A stretch of DNA of 7,933 nucleotides from Chloroflexia bacterium. GTDB lineage: Bacteria > Chloroflexota > Chloroflexia > QHBQ01 > JADMIH01. A program made the position numbers and the translations under genes. This document shows positions 1 through 4,691 of this stretch, piece after piece. Below the pieces are notes generated by a model. The model ran no database searches. It worked only from the letters and a program-made list of their open reading frames with translations, and was not told the origin of the DNA. Numbering within the stretch: the first letter of the stretch is position 1; every line of letters starts with the position of its first letter. The stretch is from contig JAICKM010000304.1 in assembly GCA_025927935.1 (NCBI GenBank), forward strand, positions 1-7,933, written 5' to 3'.

Positions 1-550
1 GGCGATGGGCGTCCAGCGTGTCGGTGGCGGCATCCGTGGTGCAGAGCAGGGCGATCTGCAAGCGGTCGAGCAGGGCGCGCGGTGTGAACTCCGGGCGCGC
101 CAGTTGCGCTTCGAGATGGTCATAGATGCGCTGGGCACTATCGCCGTTCAACTGCTCCTGCACGCCGAACAGATTGACCAGCTCATCGGCCAGCCAGAGG
201 CCGGTCGGCGTGCCGCGAAAGAGGTAGAAATGCTCGGCGAAGCGCTGCCAGATGCGATGGGGGTCGGTCTCCACGGGCGTGCCGTCGCGGGTGGGCACGC
301 CCAGATCTTCCAGCCGGACACCCTGGCTGTAGAGCATACGAAAGACGTAGTGGTCCGGGATAATGAACAGGTCGGCGGGCGTGCCGAAGCGGGCGGCGGG
401 ATCGGCCAGCAGCGCGGGGGGCACGTGACCATGCGGGCTGACCACCGGCAGGGCTTTGACCGTTGCATAGAGCGTGCGCGCCACCGCCCGCTGAGTCGGG
501 TCGGCATGAAAACAGCGGTCGGGCGAGAGGGTCCACGGAATGCTTGCCAT
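1..550 (-). CDS. uxaC: Glucuronate isomerase UxaC, N-terminal part (3' end off the left edge)
   Basis: UxaC interconverts D-glucuronate and D-fructuronate (and D-galacturonate and D-tagaturonate), the first cytoplasmic step of hexuronate breakdown. The frame is open from an ATG at 550 to the left edge, giving 183 residues of a family usually about 470 long. Diagnostic stretches are PVVSPHGHVPPALLA near residues 35-49, where the H-G-H (40-42) supplies metal ligands in this amidohydrolase-fold family, then IIPDHYVFRMLYSQGV near 64-79 with LEDLGVP just after, and LLCTTDAATDTLDAHR at the end of the visible part. The start is fixed by AAGAAGGA eight bases upstream. It is separated from the anti-sigma gene by 304 bases holding its own probable promoter, so it is likely a separate transcription unit. 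Nothing looks broken in the visible part. The identification rests on remembered family motifs and is strong. Confidence 0.93.
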   Translation of the reverse strand, partial: MASIPWTLSPDRCFHADPTQRAVARTLYATVKALPVVSPHGHVPPALLADPAARFGTPADLFIIPDHYVFRMLYSQGVRLEDLGVPTRDGTPVETDPHRIWQRFAEHFYLFRGTPTGLWLADELVNLFGVQEQLNGDSAQRIYDHLEAQLARPEFTPRALLDRLQIALLCTTDAATDTLDAHR

Positions 551-558
551 CAGGTTAA

Positions 559-566
559 TCCTTCTT
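559..566 (-). promoter_or_regulatory. Ribosome binding site of uxaC
   Basis: AAGAAGGA on the minus strand lies eight bases before the ATG at 550. It is purine-rich and well placed, and supports this ATG as the uxaC start. Confidence 0.7.
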
Positions 567-644
567 CTTAGGTGGCCTGGCCCTGCGCGGGCCGCACGAT
601 ATTAAAGGCTTCCAATAGCGGCCTTGCTTTATCGCGCTTAACCT

Positions 645-653
645 ATTGTAGCA
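645..653 (-). promoter_or_regulatory. Candidate extended -10 promoter for uxaC
   Basis: Read on the minus strand this is TGCTACAAT: a TACAAT -10 box (5 of 6 to consensus) preceded by the TG of an extended -10 element. No good -35 hexamer lies 16-18 bases upstream (ACCCCA at 668-673), as is tolerated for extended -10 promoters. Transcription would start near 638 and give a leader of about 88 bases. The region is visibly richer in A+T than its surroundings. Confidence 0.45.
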
Positions 654-693
654 CCGAATCAACCGGCTGGGGTATCCGTCACGCCGCCGGGCA

Positions 694-712
694 TGATACA
701 ACAAGTGATACA
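694..712 (-). repeat. Direct repeat TGATACA x2, possible regulator binding site upstream of uxaC
   Basis: TGATACA occurs at 694-700 and again at 706-712 on the plus strand (TGTATCA twice on the minus strand), with a 12-base period and a five-base spacer. It sits about 55-75 bases upstream of the start of transcription inferred from the candidate uxaC -10 box, which would suit an activator. No regulator gene is visible to assign to it. Confidence 0.35.
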
Positions 713-818
713 GTTGGCCGCTGGATCGTTTGCGCCGATCGGGCCGCAATGCTCTAAACGGCGGATACCGCTTCCCGGTACGCGCGGGGCAGCCTGCTAC
801 CGTTGTGCGAGTCGCAGG

Positions 819-838
819 AAGGCGCCTTGCTGAAGGCG
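819..838 (-). terminator. Weak hairpin downstream of the anti-sigma gene
   Basis: CGCCTT (823-828) pairs with AAGGCG (833-838) around a GCTG loop, and overlaps the perfect 10-base palindrome AAGGCGCCTT (819-828). It starts 16 bases past the anti-sigma stop codon. There is no T-run after it on the minus strand, so it is at best a weak or factor-dependent terminator. Confidence 0.25.
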
Positions 839-854
839 GCGGCCCGCTTACCGG

Positions 855-1886
855 CTAGGGTACGAGGGCCGGTTCGCCCGTGGACTGCGGAGGGGGGATC
901 GGCCTGGGGATGGTGGGGATCGGGGGAATGGGGGTTAGCGTCGGCGGCAGCAGCCGGAAGGGCGTTTTTACGGCGAAGCTAAACGGCCGGTCGATCGTGG
1001 GCACAGGTGTCGGCCAGTTCGCGACCATCTGCTCCCACTGCGCAACCGCCTCCTCGCTCATGCCCACCGTGTCGTACAGCATGGGCGGGCGGGAGTTGGC
1101 AAAGCTAAGGCGGGCGATGGTGAAATGGAGTTGGAGCGCCGGTCGCTCCTCACGGCTATCCGGCCCGGCAAAGAGCGCCCATTCGCCGTACTGCTCGTCG
1201 TGAATCGCAGGCGGCCTGATCGGGGTCTCCGCTGCCGGCACGACGATCCTCTGCAAGCGATATGCCTGTCCCTGATCGTCCGTGAGGCTCAACGCCGTGC
1301 TCTCTATCCGGGAGGATGGTCCCACGGCATGCCCGCTGACCAGGTACCCGATCATGATCACATCGCTGTCGGCGTAAACGCGGCGCACGGCGATAGTCCA
1401 CCCGGCGACCGTTTGCTGCACATTGACTGCCTGCGGCACATGCGTCCGCAGGATCTCGTCCAGCCGAGGGTCGTTCATCTCAAACTGGTCGAGGAGGCAG
1501 GTGAAATCCACGTTCGCGGCCGCCGGATCGCAGCCGGGCGCCGGGTCCAGCGTCTGGGACATCGGCATCATGCGGCTCCAGGGGTCCGAGTTGTTTGGCT
1601 GCGGCGATGGTGATCCGCCGATGAGGCCGGCGCTGTGTGTGGAATCAAAGAAGCCCCCGGCGACCAGGATGCCGGCCATGACCACCAGGAGCAACAGGGT
1701 CGCGACCCAGACCGCGCGCCGGCTGCCGATCTCCGCGCGTTCCGGCGGCAAAGATTGAGGACCGAGGGCCGGGGCCAGGTGGTTCCAGAGTTGATCGGTC
1801 CGCTGGGCGGGCGTGTAGCGTGCAGCGTAGTACTCCCGTAGCCGCTCCCCAAGGTCGCGGTCTTCTTCATCGTGATGTTCGCTCAC
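855..1886 (-). CDS. Single-pass membrane protein, probable anti-sigma factor of the adjacent ECF sigma factor
   Basis: The protein has 343 residues. Residues 1-57 are charged and cytoplasmic, with a helix-like stretch GERLREYYAARYTPAQRTDQ near 13-32. One membrane segment spans about 59-79. The rest (about 80-343) is predicted outside the membrane. Residues 155-260 resemble a beta-rich DUF4179-like domain (TVAGWTIAVRRVYADSDVIMIG near 159-180), though this is only a resemblance. The tail from about 313 is a Pro/Thr/Ile-rich run. Two extracytoplasmic cysteines (119 and 130) could form a disulfide. No zinc-binding anti-sigma HxxxCxxC motif is present. The GTG start at 1886 overlaps the sigma stop by four bases (GTGA), which indicates translational coupling. 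That arrangement plus the topology is the main reason to call it an anti-sigma factor; sequence alone would only say membrane protein. Confidence 0.75.
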   Translation of the reverse strand: MSEHHDEEDRDLGERLREYYAARYTPAQRTDQLWNHLAPALGPQSLPPERAEIGSRRAVWVATLLLLVVMAGILVAGGFFDSTHSAGLIGGSPSPQPNNSDPWSRMMPMSQTLDPAPGCDPAAANVDFTCLLDQFEMNDPRLDEILRTHVPQAVNVQQTVAGWTIAVRRVYADSDVIMIGYLVSGHAVGPSSRIESTALSLTDDQGQAYRLQRIVVPAAETPIRPPAIHDEQYGEWALFAGPDSREERPALQLHFTIARLSFANSRPPMLYDTVGMSEEAVAQWEQMVANWPTPVPTIDRPFSFAVKTPFRLLPPTLTPIPPIPTIPRPIPPPQSTGEPALVP

Positions 1887-2446
1887 AGTCTAACTCCCTC
1901 TTGGACCGCTGGACTGTCCGTCACGTCGCGGAGCTGCGTGCGCAGGCTGCCCAGGGCACGATGCAGGCGGGATTTCACGGTGCCGACCGGGACCCCGGTG
2001 AGCCGGGCGATCTCGGCGAGATCCAGGTCGGCGAAATAGCGTAGCGCGAGGACTTGCTGCTGCTCGGGACTGAGTGTGCGCAAGGCAGCGCCCAGGGTAT
2101 CGGCGGGGCCAGGCCAGGTCCAGGGTGCGAATGGCGGATCGGTCGCGTGGCCGGCCAGGATGGCGCTGGTCAGGGGCAGCCAGGTGGGGACGCGGCGGCG
2201 GGTCTGCTTGCGGGCGCGATGGGCGACGATGCACAGAAGCCAGGGCCGGAACGGGCGCCCCAATTGGAAGCGCGGGATGGCGCGCCAGACGTCGAGCCAG
2301 GCCTCCTGCACGGCATCTTCGGCCAGGCTGTGGTCGCCCAGCAGCGCGAGCGCGGTGCGTTCGGCCAGCGCGGCATAGGTGTCCATGAGCCGGCGGAAGG
2401 CGTACTGGTCCCCCTGGCCGGCCTGGCGAATCAGCTCGTCGTCCAA
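1883..2446 (-). CDS. ECF-family RNA polymerase sigma factor (sigma-70 regions 2 and 4)
   Basis: The protein has 187 residues, typical of ECF sigma factors, which direct RNA polymerase to stress- or signal-specific promoters. Region 2 spans about 8-82, with the characteristic DHSLAEDAVQEAWLDVWRAI (38-57) and FRPWLLCIVAHRARKQTRRR (66-85) recognising the -10 element. Region 4 spans about 118-172, with LSPEQQQVLALRYFADLDLAEIA (125-147) and the helix-turn-helix GVPVGTVKSRLHRALGSLR (151-169) contacting the -35 element. A Pro/Trp-rich linker (about 86-117) joins them, and there is no C-terminal extension. The start is TTG at 2446, chosen because AGGAGG lies five bases upstream. An ATG at 2451 is in another frame. 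The downstream membrane gene overlaps its stop codon, so the pair is a coupled sigma/anti-sigma unit. The signal and regulon are unknown. Confidence 0.95.
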   Translation of the reverse strand: MDDELIRQAGQGDQYAFRRLMDTYAALAERTALALLGDHSLAEDAVQEAWLDVWRAIPRFQLGRPFRPWLLCIVAHRARKQTRRRVPTWLPLTSAILAGHATDPPFAPWTWPGPADTLGAALRTLSPEQQQVLALRYFADLDLAEIARLTGVPVGTVKSRLHRALGSLRTQLRDVTDSPAVQEGVRL

Positions 2447-2451
2447 TGCAT

Positions 2452-2457
2452 CCTCCT
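2452..2457 (-). promoter_or_regulatory. Ribosome binding site that fixes the TTG start of the sigma factor
   Basis: AGGAGG on the minus strand lies five bases before the TTG at 2446. The only nearby ATG (2449-2451) is out of frame and too close to the site, so TTG is the supported start. Confidence 0.75.
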
Positions 2458-2461
2458 ACGG

Positions 2462-2479
2462 TCCCGCCCGCCGGCGGGA
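2462..2479 (-). other. GC-rich hairpin in the sigma factor leader, next to the ribosome binding site
   Basis: TCCCGCC (2462-2468) pairs with GGCGGGA (2473-2479) around a four-base loop: seven perfect pairs, all but one G-C. It ends four bases upstream of the AGGAGG. There is no T-run, so it is not a classical terminator. It could influence ribosome access or mRNA stability, or be a by-product of base composition. Confidence 0.35.
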
Positions 2480-2500
2480 TCGGCGGCGTGGGCGAACGCT

Positions 2501-2537
2501 CTATATATAATAGCCGGGAATCTCTCGAAAAGGTTCC
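2501..2537 (-). promoter_or_regulatory. Candidate ECF-type (autoregulated) promoter of the sigma/anti-sigma pair
   Basis: On the minus strand GGAACC (2537-2532) is followed by TTTT, a good match to the GGAAC-type -35 element used by many ECF sigma factors. An A+T-rich block, CTATTATATATAG (2513-2501), lies about 17-19 bases downstream where a -10 element belongs. Transcription would begin near 2500 and leave a leader of roughly 55 bases. ECF factors often transcribe their own gene, so autoregulation is plausible. The TATTAT within the same block could also serve the housekeeping sigma factor. Confidence 0.45.
2506..2511 (+). promoter_or_regulatory. Consensus TATAAT facing right (plus-strand -10 candidate)
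   Basis: The plus strand reads a perfect TATAAT. No -35 box is recognisable 17 bases upstream (GCGGCG at 2483-2488) and no TG extension is present, so it is incomplete as a promoter. A start near 2517 would coincide with the first base-paired stem of the inverted-repeat cluster that follows. It shares bases with the leftward -10 candidate, so only one may be functional. Confidence 0.25.
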
Positions 2538-2633
2538 CTCGTTTCGCAGGAGGTCTGTGCAGGGGTACGAGCGGGGAGGCACGGACTGGGTGCGCGGGGC
2601 GCGCGCGAAAGGCGGCGCGCCCTGGCTGCGAAA
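2516..2633 (+). other. Cluster of nested inverted repeats; possible structured plus-strand RNA
   Basis: Four stems can be drawn. A hairpin pairs GGGAATCT (2516-2523) with AGGTTCCC (2531-2538). An outer stem pairs TTTCGCAG (2542-2549) with CTGCGAAA (2626-2633), perfect over eight pairs. Inside it, GTCTGTGC (2553-2560) pairs with GCACGGAC (2579-2586), and GGGCGCGC (2597-2604) pairs with GCGCGCCC (2615-2622), extendable by two pairs. Together the last three make a compact three-way junction. Every imperfect pair (2521-2533, 2552-2587, 2556-2583, 2596-2623) is G-U on the plus strand but A-C on the minus strand, which favours a plus-strand RNA. It matches no RNA family I recognise. In GC-rich DNA isolated stems of this length arise by chance; the nesting is the signal. 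Confidence 0.3.
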
Positions 2634-2642
2634 GAATGCGAT

Positions 2643-2657
2643 CCCCGACATGCGGGG
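2643..2657 (-). terminator. Weak hairpin downstream of the glycosidase gene
   Basis: CCCCG and CGGGG form a five-pair stem with a five-base loop, beginning 14 bases past the glycosidase stop. On the minus strand it is followed by an interrupted T-rich stretch (ATTCTTT) seven to thirteen bases on. This falls short of a classical intrinsic terminator. Confidence 0.25.
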
Positions 2658-2671
2658 GCCGGGCGGAAAAC

Positions 2672-3826
2672 TCACTCCACTGGGGAACTGGGCGCTTGCA
2701 TGCGCGCCAGCAGGCGCTGCTGGCGGCGTAGCTCACGGGCCAGCGGCTGATACAGCGGGCGTTCCCCGCCGGCATCGGGGTAGCCCCACAGCCCTGTCGG
2801 ACACTGGCGCTCGTTGTCCCAACCGGGATAGTCGGTGATTGGATAGAGACAGACCCCGGCGATAGGGAGCTTGGCCCGCAGTGCGGCGCGCACCTCGCGC
2901 CCGACATAACGCAGCCACGGTGCCCGTCCGTCGCCCTCCGTGCCCACCTCGCTAAGCAGCAACGGGCGGTGGTAGCGGGCGTAGACCTCGGCCAGCAGAT
3001 CGCGCAGCGGCCGGTAGCGCGGATGCCCCTGCTTGATCTCCGGGCCGTTGTAGATCCACTGGTTCCAGGGGTAGTGATTTACACCCAGGATATCCAGGTA
3101 GCGCGCTTGCCCGCCCAGCTCCGGCCGCCGATACCCGGCCAGCATATCCCAGCTTTCATACTGGGCCATATGCGCCTTCCTGGCCGTCTCGCGTTCTTCG
3201 GGTTTGTCAGGATCTGCAACGACGTTGATCAAGGGATCGGGATGCACGATCCGCGCGGTGGGCGCGACCGTCCAGACGGCTTCAATGGCGGCAATGGCGG
3301 CGCGGACCAACTGCGCCTTGATCTCGGCGTTGCGCCCCAGGGCAAAGGGGTTAAGGAAGCCATCCGTGCCGGCCCCCCAGGTCACAAAGGAGATTTCGTT
3401 GACCGGCGCCACCAGCGGCGGGTAGCCGGTTTCTTCGACCACGAGCCGGGCGAAGGCGCCGGCTAGTCCGCCGAAGCGCGTGACAAAGGCCGGCGCGAAG
3501 AAGTCGAGATCGTCGGGCCAGCCATAGTGGAACAGATCCCAAATCACGTCAACGCCGGCAGCGCGCGCTGCCCGCAAGGCCGGCAAGACGCTGGAGAAAT
3601 CGTGGCGACCCGGCTGCTGCTCGATCAGATGCCACCGGATACCGTCGCGCGCCGTGTATAAGCCGCTAGCGCGGCAGCGGGCGTAGTCGTCAATGGCGAA
3701 GCGGTCGTGTCCCGTGGCGGCGACGAGGTCGAGCCGGTGTCCGTCCAGGCGCCGATGGGTTGAGCATTCAAAGCCCGCCAGAAAGAAACTCTTGAAAGGC
3801 GAATCGGCAACGGTAGAGACTGTCAT
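2672..3826 (-). CDS. Clan GH-A glycoside hydrolase, GH1 (beta-glucosidase)-like
   Basis: From the ATG at 3826 the product has 384 residues. It looks like a (beta/alpha)8-barrel retaining glycosidase of clan GH-A, related to GH1/COG2723 beta-glucosidases. Visible motifs are FLAGFECSTHRRLDG near the N-terminus, GIRWHLIEQQPGRHDFS (62-78), VIWDLFHYGWPDDLDFF (95-111), the probable acid/base in APVNEISF (Glu144, after Asn143), DILGVNHYP (245-253), and the probable nucleophile in LLLSEVGTEG (Glu293). GH1 enzymes are typically 440-480 residues with a TENG nucleophile motif, so this is a divergent, shorter branch. No signal peptide is seen, so it should be cytoplasmic. Neither start has a good ribosome binding site; an in-frame GTG at 3895 would add 23 residues unlike the family N-terminus. 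The substrate is unknown. It stands alone between two gaps, downstream of the transporter operon. Confidence 0.82.
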   Translation of the reverse strand: MTVSTVADSPFKSFFLAGFECSTHRRLDGHRLDLVAATGHDRFAIDDYARCRASGLYTARDGIRWHLIEQQPGRHDFSSVLPALRAARAAGVDVIWDLFHYGWPDDLDFFAPAFVTRFGGLAGAFARLVVEETGYPPLVAPVNEISFVTWGAGTDGFLNPFALGRNAEIKAQLVRAAIAAIEAVWTVAPTARIVHPDPLINVVADPDKPEERETARKAHMAQYESWDMLAGYRRPELGGQARYLDILGVNHYPWNQWIYNGPEIKQGHPRYRPLRDLLAEVYARYHRPLLLSEVGTEGDGRAPWLRYVGREVRAALRAKLPIAGVCLYPITDYPGWDNERQCPTGLWGYPDAGGERPLYQPLARELRRQQRLLARMQAPSSPVE

Positions 3827-3935
3827 AGGCTTGCTGGTGGGCGCATTAATTGGATTCGCACCGGCTACCTGGGTGGGGACGATCTCCGACGGCACCGTGG
3901 AACGCCCGATTCAACAGGCCACTGGTCAGGCCGCC

Positions 3936-3965
3936 CGCATAACATGTCTACTGGCGCTTTGGCAA
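3936..3965 (-). promoter_or_regulatory. Weak promoter candidate for the glycosidase
   Basis: On the minus strand TTGCCA (3965-3960, 5 of 6 to -35 consensus) is followed after 18 bases by TATGCG (3941-3936), itself preceded by TG one base earlier. The -10 is poor. The -35 box overlaps a small inverted repeat, TGGCA-AAC-TGCCA (3960-3972), which could be a regulator site or chance. The remainder of the gap from 3827 to 4082 shows nothing else I can support. Confidence 0.25.
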
Positions 3966-4082
3966 ACTGCCACCTTGCTGTCGCCGATCCCGCGTAATCC
4001 GGCGGCTAGCTCCGCTTTCCAGCGCCGGCTCAACCGCGGCTGATGCGCAAGATTACATAACCTGCCGCAGCTGTGAGCGCAA

Positions 4083-4691
4083 CTACTCCAGGATCTGTTC
4101 GAGCAATGGCTCCATCATGCTTGTGTCCAGGCCGCCCGGCTGCAACGCCCGGATCGCCCCGGTTCTGTCGATGAACACGTGCATCGGAATCCCGGTCAGG
4201 TAATAGCGGCGGCTCACGGCACCGTCGCTGTCGAGGATGAACTGCCACCTGAAGCCCCGCCGGGTCACGAAGTCCCGCACCCGGCCGGCGTCTTCCTTAA
4301 CGTCCACACCGAGGATAATCAGCCCCTGGCTCTGATACCGGGCGTAGAGCTTCGCCATCTCCGGCATCTCCGTCTGGCAAGGGACACACCAGGTGGCCCA
4401 GAGGTTTAGCCAGACGGGATGCCCGCGGTACTCGTGCAAGCTGATGGGCTTGCCGTCTAGATCGGGCAGGGTGAAGTCGGGGGCCAGGTAACCGGTGAAC
4501 GGCGCTTCGGTGGGGATCGCGGTGGGCGGCGGGGCGGAGGTGAGCGGCACGTTCGCGGTCGCAGCCGTGGGCGGGACTTGGGTGCCGTCCGCGCCAGGTG
4601 CTGCCTGGCAACCGGCCAGGGCTAGGCCGAGCGCCAGCGCCAACAACCGGCCCACCGCTGCACGGCGGGCGCCACCTGCACGGTAGGTCAT
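4083..4691 (-). CDS. TlpA/ResA-like thioredoxin-fold lipoprotein
   Basis: The protein has 202 residues. A lipoprotein signal peptide covers 1-27 (MTYRAGGARR, then a Leu/Ala-rich core) with lipobox LAGC and lipidated Cys28. A disordered Pro/Thr/Ala linker follows (about 31-63). The thioredoxin domain spans about 68-202: APDFTLPDLDGKPISL (70-85), the redox motif WATWCVPC (98-105, Cys102 and Cys105), GLIILGVDVKED (123-134), and the cis-proline loop in TGIPMHVFID (166-175). Family members reduce or oxidise extracytoplasmic thiols, for instance in cytochrome c maturation or antioxidant defence. The ATG at 4691 overlaps the last base of the LarA stop (TGATG), so translation is probably coupled. The frame continues upstream to 4928, but that stretch lies inside larA and lacks protein character. 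The partner of this thioredoxin is unknown, and no cytochrome genes are nearby. Confidence 0.93.
   Translation of the reverse strand: MTYRAGGARRAAVGRLLALALGLALAGCQAAPGADGTQVPPTAATANVPLTSAPPPTAIPTEAPFTGYLAPDFTLPDLDGKPISLHEYRGHPVWLNLWATWCVPCQTEMPEMAKLYARYQSQGLIILGVDVKEDAGRVRDFVTRRGFRWQFILDSDGAVSRRYYLTGIPMHVFIDRTGAIRALQPGGLDTSMMEPLLEQILE

Larger units (their letters stand above)
551..854. other. Intergenic region between the anti-sigma gene and uxaC
   Basis: This 304-base gap holds no supportable gene. It contains the uxaC ribosome binding site, the candidate extended -10 promoter, the TGATACA direct repeat, and a small hairpin just downstream of the anti-sigma stop. The part near 590-720 is less GC-rich than the flanking genes, as expected of promoter DNA. 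Short frames on both strands here show no recognisable protein character. Confidence 0.6.

Noticed and set aside
5..571. A 188-residue plus-strand frame, and two minus-strand frames at 148-507 and 183-536
   Set aside because: All overlap uxaC, whose frame carries unmistakable family motifs but runs off the left edge without a stop.
555..757. Small frames of 61-64 residues in the uxaC upstream gap
   Set aside because: They have no ribosome binding site, no domain character, and overlap the probable promoter elements.
1890..2675. A 261-residue minus-strand frame overlapping the sigma factor
   Set aside because: It shares the region with a clear ECF sigma factor in another frame, and its translation is low-complexity Arg/Pro/Ala.
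2054..2731. A 225-residue plus-strand frame opposite the sigma gene and the intergenic region
   Set aside because: It is antisense to the sigma factor and has no recognisable motif or ribosome binding site. The possible plus-strand RNA in this region is noted on structural, not coding, grounds.
3893..3895. GTG at 3895 as the glycosidase start
   Set aside because: It has no ribosome binding site, and the 23 extra residues do not resemble the family N-terminus, which begins shortly before FLAGFEC. Kept as an alternative only.
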